From positions 1-10,667 of the forward strand of contig CANRGQ010000043.1 of assembly GCA_947630195.1 (NCBI GenBank): a DNA stretch of 10,667 nt, written 5' to 3'. Of the stretch, positions 1-6,791 are shown piece after piece. A program made the position numbers and the translations under genes. The notes under the pieces are model-generated. The model worked only from the letters and a program-made list of their open reading frames with translations, was not told the DNA's origin and did not search any database. Each line of letters opens with the position of its first letter. Positions within the stretch are counted from its first letter, which is position 1. Origin of the DNA: an uncultured Bacilli bacterium. GTDB taxonomy: Bacteria > Bacillota_I > Bacilli_A > RF39 > UBA660.

Positions 1-804
1 TTCGTCTCCTAAAACTTTAGAAGCTAAAGCCTCAGCAATAATAAATTTATAATCCATACTCTTAACTAAAACATAGTCTTCTTTAGGATTAACACAAATA
101 GCCACATTCGCAAGTAAAGTCCAAGGAGTTGTCGTCCAAACTAAGAAGTATACATCTTCTCCCTTTTTCTTCATTGGCACAATTACGGTATCAACAGGAA
201 CTTCTTTATAACCTTGAGCAACTTCATGAGAAGCAAGTCCTGTTCCACATCTTGGGCAATATGGAAGAATTTTACTTCCTTCATAGAATAGTCCTTCATC
301 AAAGAATTTCTTTAAAATCCACCATTCCGTTTCAATATAATCATTCTTATAAGTAATATAAGCATTATCTAAGTCGATAAATTGGCCCATTTTATTAGTA
401 AGGTCTGAAAATGCTTTTTCATTTTCCCAAACAGCTTTCCGACATTCTTCATTAAATTCTTTAATACCATATTTTTCAATATCGGATTTTTGGGTAAAAC
501 CAAGTTTCTTTTCCACTTGAACTTCGACTGGTAAGCCATGGGTATCCCAACCAATTTTTCTTAAAACCTTATAACCTTGCATCGTTTTATATTTACAAAA
601 AGTATCTTTTAAGAATTTAGCTAACATATGATGTAGTCCGGGCATCCCATTCGCGGTAGCGGGTCCATCATAAAATACCCAATAAGGATTATTTTCTCTA
701 TTTTGAATACACTTATCTAATATGTTATCTTTTAGCCACTTTTCTCTAATGGTTTCTTCTACTAAAGATACTTCTCTTCCATCTAAACTTTCAAATTTTT
801 TCAT
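1..804 (-). CDS. ileS: isoleucyl-tRNA synthetase, type 2 (N-terminal part, runs off the window)
   Basis: Charges tRNA-Ile with isoleucine in the cytoplasm. Only the first 268 codons are present; the frame is open to base 1, and type 2 enzymes are usually a little over 1000 residues. Visible landmarks are the class I HIGH-type motif GLHHM (residues 56-60) inside the run DGPATANGMPG, the adjacent GWDTHGLPVE block, a Cys pair CPRC at 183-186, and WTTTPW at 223-228, which opens the CP1 editing domain. The TANG-x-PG-x-HH form of the HIGH region is what I associate with type 2 (eukaryote-like) IleRS. The start is ATG, four bases after the strong site GAGGAGGA (809-816). Its own promoter and a tRNA-Ile-sensing T-box leader precede it, so expression should rise when uncharged tRNA-Ile accumulates. 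Family assignment is firm; the type 2 call is from motif memory. Confidence 0.96.
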   Translation of the reverse strand, partial: MKKFESLDGREVSLVEETIREKWLKDNILDKCIQNRENNPYWVFYDGPATANGMPGLHHMLAKFLKDTFCKYKTMQGYKVLRKIGWDTHGLPVEVQVEKKLGFTQKSDIEKYGIKEFNEECRKAVWENEKAFSDLTNKMGQFIDLDNAYITYKNDYIETEWWILKKFFDEGLFYEGSKILPYCPRCGTGLASHEVAQGYKEVPVDTVIVPMKKKGEDVYFLVWTTTPWTLLANVAICVNPKEDYVLVKSMDYKFIIAEALASKVLGDE

Positions 805-808
805 ATAG

Positions 809-816
809 TCCTCCTC
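809..816 (-). promoter_or_regulatory. ribosome binding site of ileS
   Basis: GAGGAGGA on the minus strand, four bases before the ATG at 804. It fixes the ileS start and lies just beyond the leader terminator, so it is transcribed only when the T-box permits read-through. Confidence 0.85.
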
Positions 817-822
817 AAAATT

Positions 823-876
823 AAAAAAATTCATAACGTAAGGACGAGATTACCCGCGGTACCACCTTACTTTATG
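823..876 (-). terminator. T-box-controlled intrinsic terminator of the ileS leader
   Basis: On the minus strand CATAAAGTAAGG (865-876) pairs with CCTTACGTTATG (832-843), with one A-G mismatch, and a run of seven T follows (823-829). The 5' arm overlaps the first bases of the T-box sequence, so forming the antiterminator with an uncharged tRNA acceptor end would break this hairpin. Termination should dominate when tRNA-Ile is charged. Confidence 0.8.
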
Positions 877-1033
877 AACTTTATTCACCTTAATTAAATA
901 TAACGCATTTCTGCGGGATTTCCAGCTCCAAAGTGATATAAATTAAACTTCTCTTATTAGTTTGCACCACCCACTAATTCTCTTAAAGCACCATTTAATT
1001 TACGTGTCTTTTTCTTCGCTTTTTAAAATTACA
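823..1033 (-). ncRNA. T-box riboswitch leader, tRNA-Ile specific
   Basis: A cis-acting leader that reads the charging state of tRNA-Ile and controls ileS. The T-box core AAGGTGGTACCGCGGGT lies at 852-868 on the minus strand. Stem I is closed by GCTTT (985-989) with GGAGC (925-929). It carries an AAGAGA S-turn-like strand, a stem ATTAGT/ACTAAT (973-978 with 956-961) whose loop holds GGTGGTGCAAA, and the conserved segment CACTTTGGAGC. The triplet opposite the S-turn is AUC (935-937), an isoleucine codon, matching the downstream gene. A small stem CGCA-GAAA-TGCG (904-915) sits between stem I and the antiterminator region, in the stem III position. The 5' limit is inferred from the promoter. Folding was done by eye. 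Confidence 0.93.
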
Positions 1034-1039
1034 CTTTAA

Positions 1040-1068
1040 ATTATATGCAAAAAATTCTCTTTAGTCAA
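1040..1068 (-). promoter_or_regulatory. sigma-A-type promoter of ileS
   Basis: On the minus strand TTGACT (1063-1068) and TATAAT (1040-1045) are separated by exactly 17 bases. The -10 is perfect and the -35 is one base off consensus. Transcription would start near 1033, just before the T-box leader. Confidence 0.85.
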
Positions 1069-1107
1069 CTAGGATTTAGATAATGACTATTATTTTTTGT
1101 TATTTTA

Positions 1108-1135
1108 TGCTAAAATTAAAAATAGAAAGAAGGGG
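1108..1135 (+). promoter_or_regulatory. possible extended -10 promoter and ribosome binding site of the phosphohexomutase gene
   Basis: TGCTAAAAT (1108-1116) fits an extended -10 element; no good -35 lies 16-18 bases upstream. The site AAGGGG (1130-1135) is five bases before the ATG and supports that start. The element is divergent from, and about 40 bases away from, the ileS -35. Confidence 0.45.
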
Positions 1136-1140
1136 CTAAA

Positions 1141-2499
1141 ATGAAAGACAATATATTTCGTGAATATGATATAAGAGGTAAAGTACCTAGTGAGATAAAT
1201 GATGAAGTGGCTTATAAAATTGGTTTAGGATATGGTTCATACTTACAAGAGAAATTAAATCAAAATGCTTGTGTAATTTCTCATGATAATCGTCTTTCCA
1301 GTCCTAGTTTACATCAAAATTTAATTAAAGGACTTCTTAAAAGTGGTATCCATGTTATTGATTATGGACTTACAACTACTCCGATGCATTATTATGCCAG
1401 ACACATAGAAAATTTATATGGGGTAATGATTACAGCGAGTCATAACCCAAGTGATGAAAATGGCTTTAAGTTCTCTTTTGATGAATACGCTAATGCTCGG
1501 GGTGAAATGATTCAAGATTTTAAAAATTACATTCTAAAGGGTAAATTTACAAAAGGCAAAGGAACACTTGAAGAAAAAAATATCAAAGATGAATATATAA
1601 ATTATGTTATTAGTCATTTAAAATTTGGTAAAAAAAGAATTAAAGTTGTTTTAGATCCCGCGAATGGCACAACTACTATGATAGCCAGAGATATTTTTGA
1701 AAAATTAAATGTTGATTTAACTATTATTAATGAAGAATCGGATGGCCATTTTCCGAGTCATCATCCGGACCCTTCTATTGAAGAAAATCTTTCTATGTTA
1801 AAAGAAAAAGTTTTAGAAGTAAAAGCTGACATTGGAATTGGTTTTGATGGTGATGGCGATAGAATTGGGATAATTGATGAATTAGGAAACCTTGTTTTAA
1901 TCGAAGACTATGCCGTTATTATTTTAAGAAATATTATTGATAAAGTTAAAAATAAAAAGTTCTTATATGATCCTAAATGTTCCGATATCTTTAAAGATGA
2001 AATTATAAGACTTAAAGGAACACCAGTAATATGTAGGACAGGTACTAGTTATACCCAAGAAAAAGTATTAAGAGAAAATATTCCGTTTGGTATTCAATAT
2101 GTGGGTCATATTTCTTTAAATGATAGACTATTTAGTACCGAAAGTGCCATGTACTCTTCTCTTCGTTTAATTGAGGTTCTATCTAAAACCGATAAAACTT
2201 TAAGTGAACTAGTTAGTACTATTCCAAAATATTTTAATACCCCTGAAGAAAAATTTGCTTCATCTGATGATATCAAACGAAATGTTATCGAAAAAATTAA
2301 AAATTACTGTGATGAACAAAAATGGCAATACTTAGAAATTGATGGTTTAAAAGTTATGTTTAAAGATGCTTGGGCTTATGTTAGATGCAGTAACACTGGA
2401 CCAAATATTACTTTAAGATGTGAAGCCAAGAAAAAAGAAGATTTAGATAATCTTCATAAAATATTTACAACTTTAATCGATGTATATAACAAAATATAG
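1141..2499 (+). CDS. alpha-D-phosphohexomutase (phosphomannomutase/phosphoglucomutase family)
   Basis: A cytoplasmic enzyme that moves phosphate between C6 and C1 of a hexose phosphate, feeding sugar nucleotide and cell-envelope synthesis. Of 452 residues, domain 1 carries the catalytic phosphoserine loop TASHNP with Ser100, followed by SDENGFK. The metal-binding loop is GFDGDGDR (234-241). RTGTSYT (299-305) belongs to domain 3. The C-terminal phosphate-binding loop is RCSNTGPN (415-422). Length matches the bacterial PMM/PGM group. One feature is odd: the sugar-recognition loop, normally GGEMSGH or similar, reads GIQYVGH (317-323), so the usual Glu and Ser are Gln319 and Val321. The reaction chemistry should be intact but the true substrate is uncertain, so I give no gene symbol (manB, algC and pgcA are all possible). 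The gene stands alone, is divergent from ileS, and its stop codon lies inside a terminator stem. Confidence 0.9.
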   Translation: MKDNIFREYDIRGKVPSEINDEVAYKIGLGYGSYLQEKLNQNACVISHDNRLSSPSLHQNLIKGLLKSGIHVIDYGLTTTPMHYYARHIENLYGVMITASHNPSDENGFKFSFDEYANARGEMIQDFKNYILKGKFTKGKGTLEEKNIKDEYINYVISHLKFGKKRIKVVLDPANGTTTMIARDIFEKLNVDLTIINEESDGHFPSHHPDPSIEENLSMLKEKVLEVKADIGIGFDGDGDRIGIIDELGNLVLIEDYAVIILRNIIDKVKNKKFLYDPKCSDIFKDEIIRLKGTPVICRTGTSYTQEKVLRENIPFGIQYVGHISLNDRLFSTESAMYSSLRLIEVLSKTDKTLSELVSTIPKYFNTPEEKFASSDDIKRNVIEKIKNYCDEQKWQYLEIDGLKVMFKDAWAYVRCSNTGPNITLRCEAKKKEDLDNLHKIFTTLIDVYNKI

Positions 2500-2520
2500 G
2501 TAAAAAAACTACCTATATTT
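2492..2520. terminator. bidirectional terminator shared by the phosphohexomutase gene and deoD
   Basis: AAATATAGGTA (2492-2502) and TACCTATATTT (2510-2520) form a perfect 11-bp stem with a 7-base loop. On the plus strand the T run continues to 2523, giving a good intrinsic terminator. On the minus strand the trailing T run is only about four bases, so termination of deoD here may be weaker. The TAG stop of the plus-strand gene (2497-2499) is inside the left arm. Confidence 0.8.
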
Positions 2521-2521
2521 T

Positions 2522-3277
2522 TTATTTGATAATTGATTCTAAAGCTAAAGTAATCATTTCATTTAAACTGTTTTGTCTTTCTTCACCTGATAAAACTACA
2601 TTACTAAATTTAGAATCTACGGCAGTTAGTATACAAGAGGCTTCTTTTTTAAAGTAAGAAGCAATATGGAATAAAGCAAAGGCTTCCATTTCTTCTCCTA
2701 GAATATCTAGCTCTTTCGGTATCCGATTTAAAACTCTGTCATAATCAATGTAAGGACCAAAGACATCCATCGTGGTAATATCTCCAATATGAAGTTTATA
2801 ATTTAACTCTTCGGCTGTTTCTATAATCGTTTCATTTAAACTATTAGATGGATACGTAATATGCTCTTTATAGTCAGAAAATGTATACGCAAAATTAGAT
2901 TCCGAATAAGCACTGGTGGCTAAGATTAATTCTGGTACTCTAACAGTTGGTTTAACCGCTCCACATGTGCCAATTCTAATTATTTTTTCCACATCAAAAT
3001 AATGGAATAACTCCCAAGCATAAATACCCATACTAGGCATACCCATACCGGAAGCCATAACCGTAACTCTAACTCCTTTATAAAATCCCGTATAACCTAA
3101 CATATTTCTTAAGTTAGCCACATTTTTATTCGTTATTTGAAAATCTTCCGCAATGGCATCATCTAAAAAATTCTCCGCAATATATTTTGCTCTCAAAGGA
3201 TCACCTGGCATTAAAACTAAAGGCGCAACACTTCCCTTCTCCGCATTAATATGAATAGGATTCTCTCCTACAAACAT
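2522..3277 (-). CDS. deoD: purine nucleoside phosphorylase, DeoD (hexameric) type
   Basis: Splits purine (deoxy)nucleosides with phosphate into base and (deoxy)ribose-1-phosphate; a cytoplasmic purine-salvage enzyme. From the chosen start the protein has 251 residues, close to the usual 233-240. It shows MPGDPLRAKYIAE (phosphate-binding Gly-Asp-Pro 25-27 and Arg29), RIGTCGAV (101-108; the common Ser is Thr), GEEMEA (194-199) and TAVD with the base-recognising Asp at 221, followed by EERQ with the partner Arg at 234. Asp at 221 predicts use of both 6-oxo and 6-amino purines. An ATG at 3284-3286 in the same frame abuts the site AGAGGAG with almost no spacing. The ATG at 3275-3277 has about nine bases, so I chose the latter. 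It follows two unknown genes on the same strand, with a 75-base gap holding a palindrome. Confidence 0.95.
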   Translation of the reverse strand: MFVGENPIHINAEKGSVAPLVLMPGDPLRAKYIAENFLDDAIAEDFQITNKNVANLRNMLGYTGFYKGVRVTVMASGMGMPSMGIYAWELFHYFDVEKIIRIGTCGAVKPTVRVPELILATSAYSESNFAYTFSDYKEHITYPSNSLNETIIETAEELNYKLHIGDITTMDVFGPYIDYDRVLNRIPKELDILGEEMEAFALFHIASYFKKEASCILTAVDSKFSNVVLSGEERQNSLNEMITLALESIIK

Positions 3278-3305
3278 AAATATCATCTCCTCTTTTATTA
3301 TATCT

Positions 3306-3329
3306 AATTAAACTATTAATAGTTTAATT
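3306..3329. promoter_or_regulatory. 24-bp perfect palindrome upstream of deoD, possible operator
   Basis: The half-site AATTAAACTATT (3306-3317) is followed at once by its exact reverse complement (3318-3329), with no loop bases. It lies about 30 bases before the deoD start. Just downstream on the minus strand is TATAAT (3297-3302), a possible -10 whose -35 region would fall within the palindrome (a poor match, AAACTA, at 3320-3325). There is no T run after it on the minus strand, so it does not look like a terminator of the preceding gene. An operator is plausible, but AT-rich DNA produces such palindromes by chance more often than mixed sequence. Confidence 0.4.
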
Positions 3330-3352
3330 TTAAATCATTTTTTGACTTAACT

Positions 3353-3829
3353 TTACACGATAATTTGATTAGCATTTTTAAAATCTTTTGATGCCGTCAT
3401 GACAAAATCTTCACTACCCACAATAGTTACTAAACTATTTAAATACTGATTATAATTTTTACGATAATCTAAATTTATTTTTAAATCTAAGTTATATTCA
3501 TCATATATTTTATTTACTTTATCTACTATATAAGTATTAAGACCAATATTCATTTCATTAATAAATAAAGTGTACTTTCCTTCCGGACTATTTACTAAAT
3601 CGTGAACTATCTTTAAGGTACTTAAAATGTCGCCTTCCGTTAAGAAAATATTTCCCACAAGTGGTCCACTTAAAGTTTTTTCTTCAAAGCTATATTCTAA
3701 ATATTCCACTACTTCATCATATGTCGGTAAAAGTCCGAGTTCATTATCGGCATTAATTAATATTTTAACGGCCTCTTCTTCCTCTTTTAAATAGTCTAAA
3801 AGTTTCCTGTAAATAAACACATTATTCAT
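3353..3829 (-). CDS. unrecognised 158-residue protein, translationally coupled to the gene upstream
   Basis: I do not recognise a family. The protein is acidic and soluble, with no signal peptide or membrane segment. Its N-terminus is helical and Glu-rich (LLDYLKEEEEAVK). The remainder alternates predicted strands and helices (GNIFLTEGD; KYTLFINEMN; LVTIVGS), suggesting a small alpha/beta fold. The frame stays open up to 3871. I chose the ATG at 3827-3829 because it follows the site GTGAGGGA with suitable spacing and because its ATGAATAA overlaps the stop codon of the upstream gene by 8 bases, the pattern expected for translational coupling. The two products may therefore act together. It ends 75 bases before deoD, and co-transcription with deoD is possible but unproven. 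Confidence 0.75.
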   Translation of the reverse strand: MNNVFIYRKLLDYLKEEEEAVKILINADNELGLLPTYDEVVEYLEYSFEEKTLSGPLVGNIFLTEGDILSTLKIVHDLVNSPEGKYTLFINEMNIGLNTYIVDKVNKIYDEYNLDLKINLDYRKNYNQYLNSLVTIVGSEDFVMTASKDFKNANQIIV

Positions 3830-5351
3830 GAGTTTTTCCCTCACTTCCAATATTTTTAATAAAATCCACAACCATATTAATTTTATCTTCTAAATGAGGA
3901 TTATTAATGGCTTCATTTAAACTAACTTGCCAATAATTATAAGAAGAATGATAGATTCTTTTAACGCCATTATCAGGATTATTTTTAATATATTCCATTA
4001 AATCTATTTTCGGAGTTTTACTCATTTCTAAAAAGTTATCAATATTCATAACATAAGTCGCATTGTATCTTGCCGGGATAACCTCATCTTCACTTTCCCA
4101 AAACTTTTCTAAAACCACTACCCCATTTGGATAAAAGAAAGCATAATAACCGGAAAAACTTTTATTAATACTTTTCCTTGGCAGTCCAATATAACCTGAA
4201 GATTCTAAAGTTTTAATACGTTCATTTACTTCTTTTATTCGCTCCTCTATAGTCTTTTTATTATCAGTACCGTTACTTTTATTAGTATCTACATTTCCTT
4301 GCTTAATTCTTTTTCCTTCCGGTAAAAGTTCCCAATTCAAAGAAACATCATCATCAAATAAATGATTATATTTTTCCATAAAGGAAATATCTTTATATTT
4401 ATCTTTTTCTTCATTATTTAAAGAAGGCAAACTTATTTCTTTAATCTCTTTATGTCTATCAATTAAAGCATGATATTCTTTTTGAAAGTCCCAACGACTA
4501 TATCTTCTAAGTTTAGCCCCACTTGGAAGGATAAAAGTAATTCTAGGATCATACTTTTTATCAGTTTTAATCATCTCTTCAATGGCTCTTTTATAAAACA
4601 TAAGATAAGTATATGCATTAGGAATTCTTCCCTCTTTTTCATGAGAGACACAATACTCATAGATAATTTTCCCAAATAAAAGCGCAAAAGTATCGGGATA
4701 AAAACACTTAGCTAAACTTTTATAATCTAACTTTTGATCAAAGAAATCTTTTAAATTAGGTAAACCTTCTTCTAAACTTTTAAAAAAGTTATAAGCATCA
4801 CTTACATAATCTTTAAATTCTAAATTATGACCATATAAATCAAAATCACTACTAACAACATCAAAATATTCGGAATTAACTTCATTATCTAAAACATCTT
4901 TTAATCTTGCACATTTTACTTTTAAAGCCTCTTCTATTTTTTCATTTAAACTTTCTCGGCCATTTTGATATTCCGAGATAATACTTTCAATAAAACTTCT
5001 TTGTTCTTCTTTCGTTCTTTTGTATTTATCGACATTTTGATTAAGTAACCCAATTAAAAATGAATAAAAATGTTGTTCCGAATACTTTAGACATCTTCCT
5101 ATTTTATTTTCATTAGGTACAGATACCATAAAAGGTAATACTTTTAAAATATTCGGATTATGAAAAATATTTAGCATTGGCTTTTGATAAGTTTCCTCAT
5201 AAAACTTACTAAAAAGAGATTTATTATTTTCCATTAAAGAATTTTCAAATAAATTATCAATTGAAAAAGTCCAATACCCATCAAATGATGGAATTGGGTC
5301 AAAGACAGCTTCAACATAATTATTTTGTTTGAAACATTCCTCAATAGTCAT
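3822..5351 (-). CDS. unrecognised 509-residue protein, first gene of a two-gene unit
   Basis: No family is recognised. The protein is soluble, without a signal peptide or membrane helix. The N-terminal 350 residues are mainly helical and rich in charged and aromatic residues, including NIFHNPNILKVLPFMVSVPN near residues 61-80 and a run of Lys/Glu helices at 108-155. A low-complexity Asn/Asp/Lys/Thr linker (about 350-367) and a short charged coil (368-384) lead to a compact C-terminal domain (about 388-480). That domain holds GYYAFFYPNGVVVLEKF and PARYNATYVMNID, which look like adjacent beta strands. Two starts are possible: GTG at 5358-5360 (512 residues), four bases after AGGG, or ATG at 5349-5351 (509 residues), after AAGTGG. 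I favour the ATG because a -10 at 5375-5380 would place the RNA start near 5368. It overlaps the next gene by 8 bases. Confidence 0.75.
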   Translation of the reverse strand: MTIEECFKQNNYVEAVFDPIPSFDGYWTFSIDNLFENSLMENNKSLFSKFYEETYQKPMLNIFHNPNILKVLPFMVSVPNENKIGRCLKYSEQHFYSFLIGLLNQNVDKYKRTKEEQRSFIESIISEYQNGRESLNEKIEEALKVKCARLKDVLDNEVNSEYFDVVSSDFDLYGHNLEFKDYVSDAYNFFKSLEEGLPNLKDFFDQKLDYKSLAKCFYPDTFALLFGKIIYEYCVSHEKEGRIPNAYTYLMFYKRAIEEMIKTDKKYDPRITFILPSGAKLRRYSRWDFQKEYHALIDRHKEIKEISLPSLNNEEKDKYKDISFMEKYNHLFDDDVSLNWELLPEGKRIKQGNVDTNKSNGTDNKKTIEERIKEVNERIKTLESSGYIGLPRKSINKSFSGYYAFFYPNGVVVLEKFWESEDEVIPARYNATYVMNIDNFLEMSKTPKIDLMEYIKNNPDNGVKRIYHSSYNYWQVSLNEAINNPHLEDKINMVVDFIKNIGSEGKTHE

Positions 5352-5374
5352 AAAAACCACTTTTCCCTATTATT

Positions 5375-5409
5375 AGTATAGCATTATTTAAAAATTTATT
5401 AAATAAATT
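5375..5409 (-). promoter_or_regulatory. possible promoter of the two-gene unit, with an AT palindrome at the -35 position
   Basis: On the minus strand TGCTATACT gives an extended -10 (hexamer at 5375-5380). No good -35 exists; the position is covered by AATTTATT-A-AATAAATT (5393-5409), a perfect odd palindrome. Transcription would begin near 5368, leaving a leader of only about 17 bases. The extended -10 is moderately convincing. The palindrome could be chance in this AT-rich DNA. Confidence 0.4.
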
Positions 5410-5526
5410 GGGAAAATGACTTTACAATATAGTAACAATTTTTAAATATCTTTTTTTGTTTCTTCCATTATAATAGATATTTCTTTTAATTTGTTTTACT
5501 ATTTATTTTTTAAATATAAATTATTA
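5410..5526. other. non-coding gap between the two-gene unit and the rRNA methyltransferase gene
   Basis: Very AT-rich, with no supportable gene. It holds an imperfect dyad TTACAATATAGTAA (5422-5435), a loose inverted repeat AAATATCT/AGATATTT (5444-5451 and 5475-5482), and TATAAT-like hexamers on both strands around 5469-5474. A second, further-upstream promoter for the two-gene unit is possible here, but no -35 is convincing. Confidence 0.4.
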
Positions 5527-5574
5527 ATTCCCTTTTCAACTAAAACTTTTATTTTTTTTCGTTAAAAAGGGAAT
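5527..5574 (-). terminator. hairpin downstream of the rRNA methyltransferase gene, probable terminator
   Basis: On the minus strand ATTCCCTTTTTAAC (5561-5574) pairs with GTTGAAAAGGGAAT (5527-5540) over 14 bp. One pair is a U-G wobble that would be an A-C mismatch in plus-strand RNA, so the helix is better in the minus transcript. The loop is 20 bases. It starts 8 bases after the methyltransferase stop codon. Only a broken T run follows on the minus strand (TAATAATTTATATTT), so termination may be partial, or the hairpin may protect the mRNA 3' end. Confidence 0.55.
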
Positions 5575-5581
5575 AGTTTTT

Positions 5582-6775
5582 TTAATTCTTTTTTAAAACA
5601 ACAAAACTCTCAATATGTTCCGTATTCGGAAACATATCAAGTAAAGTTATATCTTTTATTTCGTAATTTGAAGAAAGAATTTTTAAGTCTCTAGCTAAAG
5701 TATTGGGATTACAAGATACATAAATAATTTTAGAAATATTTTCCCTGATTATTTTATCTAAAACTTTTTCACTTACGCCACTTCTAGGTGGGTCCATTAT
5801 GACGGTATCAAAAGAGGCCTCTATTTTGTTTAGAATATTACTCGTATCTTCGCATATAAATTCGCTACTTTCTTTTTTATTGATTATTTTATTTAAATTG
5901 GCATCATTTATTGCATTTGGAATTATTTCCACTCCTAAAGTATAAATAGATGAGTTTACACCACCAATACTCAAAGTTCCTACTCCACAGTATAAATCTA
6001 AAATCTTTTGACTATCCTTAGTATTTTCCCTAATTAAAGAAAACAGCTCGGCACATATTTCATTATTAACTTGGAAGAAAGAATTATAACTTACTTTAAA
6101 AAGATAATCGCCAATTTTCTCCATAAAATAGTCTTCCCCATAAATTGTTTTAGCATTTTGAATAACCCCAACAAGTGCATGTTTTTTAACTAACTTATCA
6201 ATATTTTCTAAAGTATCTAGACTATTTATAATCAGAATTATTTCATTTTTAAAATTACATCTTATCGTAATTTCACCATTCTTAATATTTAATAAAGGAA
6301 TATCTTTTACTATTTCATTTATAGCTTCCCTGGCAAGATAACAATAATTAGTTTCCACTACTTCGTGACTTTCACTTTTGTAGTAGCCCAATTTTCCATC
6401 TTTAATTTTTAAAGTGATTTTATTCCTGTAAAAAGTATCTTTACTTTTAATAATGTTTTTAACGGTAAACTCAATATTATTCTTTTTTAATATATCATTT
6501 ACTTTATTTAATTTATAATCTAAGGCTTCACTTAAACTGATGTGCATTAAATCACATCCGCCACAAGTATTAAATAAAGGACAAATTGGTTTTACTCTAA
6601 GTTTTGAAGGTTTAATTAATTCGGTAAATTCCCCAATTAAAAAATTTTTCTTATTTTTAATTATTTTAACTCTAACAATATCACCAGGAACAGTCTTCGG
6701 AATAAAGATAATTTTATTATCTATATAACCTATTCCTCTTCCTAAATTATCAAATTTTACAACTTCTATTTCCAT
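5582..6775 (-). CDS. rlmCD: 23S rRNA (uracil-5-)-methyltransferase, RlmCD/RumA type
   Basis: Methylates C5 of a uridine in 23S rRNA using S-adenosylmethionine. In B. subtilis the single paralogue RlmCD modifies both U747 and U1939; which site this protein uses cannot be read from sequence. Order of the 397 residues: an N-terminal TRAM RNA-binding domain (1-55, with NLGRGIGY), iron-sulfur cysteines Cys65, Cys71, Cys74 and Cys145 (CPLFNTCGGC and NYC), then the Rossmann-like methyltransferase domain. That domain contains SFFQVN (232-237), SAM motif I DLYCGVGTL (260-268), VEI (282-284), DPPRSG (328-333), the nucleophile Cys355 in YVSCNPNTLARDL, and the general base Glu389 in HIES. All expected residues are present and the length is normal, though on the short side. 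The ATG start agrees with the TRAM boundary but has no ribosome binding site. It is divergent from gerKA. Confidence 0.95.
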   Translation of the reverse strand: MEIEVVKFDNLGRGIGYIDNKIIFIPKTVPGDIVRVKIIKNKKNFLIGEFTELIKPSKLRVKPICPLFNTCGGCDLMHISLSEALDYKLNKVNDILKKNNIEFTVKNIIKSKDTFYRNKITLKIKDGKLGYYKSESHEVVETNYCYLAREAINEIVKDIPLLNIKNGEITIRCNFKNEIILIINSLDTLENIDKLVKKHALVGVIQNAKTIYGEDYFMEKIGDYLFKVSYNSFFQVNNEICAELFSLIRENTKDSQKILDLYCGVGTLSIGGVNSSIYTLGVEIIPNAINDANLNKIINKKESSEFICEDTSNILNKIEASFDTVIMDPPRSGVSEKVLDKIIRENISKIIYVSCNPNTLARDLKILSSNYEIKDITLLDMFPNTEHIESFVVLKKN

Positions 6776-6782
6776 AAATATA

Positions 6783-6791
6783 AATATAACA
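6783..6791 (-). promoter_or_regulatory. possible extended -10 placing the methyltransferase mRNA start at its ATG
   Basis: On the minus strand TGTTATATT is a TGN-extended -10 (hexamer TATATT, 6783-6788), followed by seven bases and then the ATG at 6775. The predicted transcription start falls on or next to the start codon. No purine-rich ribosome site is visible in the preceding 25 bases, which fits a leaderless mRNA. No clear -35 is seen. Confidence 0.4.

Noticed and set aside
129..356. Plus-strand open frame of 75 codons.
   Set aside because: It lies wholly antisense to ileS, whose frame is intact with conserved motifs through this stretch, and it has no family resemblance.
369..554. Minus-strand open frame of 61 codons.
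   Set aside because: It is an out-of-frame reading of ileS; the correct frame carries the synthetase motifs.
3830..3871. A 14-residue longer start for the 158-residue protein.
   Set aside because: It would extend the overlap with the upstream gene to 50 bases and lacks a good ribosome site, whereas the ATG at 3827-3829 has one.
4470..4679. Plus-strand open frame of 69 codons.
   Set aside because: It is antisense to the large unknown gene, with no ribosome site and no recognisable product.
5444..5482. Inverted repeat AAATATCT/AGATATTT in the intergenic gap, considered as a small-RNA hairpin.
   Set aside because: Eight AT-rich base pairs around a 23-base loop are too weak, and chance occurrence is likely in such DNA.
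6540..6728. Plus-strand open frame of 62 codons ending in a hydrophobic stretch.
   Set aside because: It is antisense to the TRAM and iron-sulfur region of the methyltransferase, which is fully conserved; the hydrophobicity is a by-product of AT-rich antisense reading.
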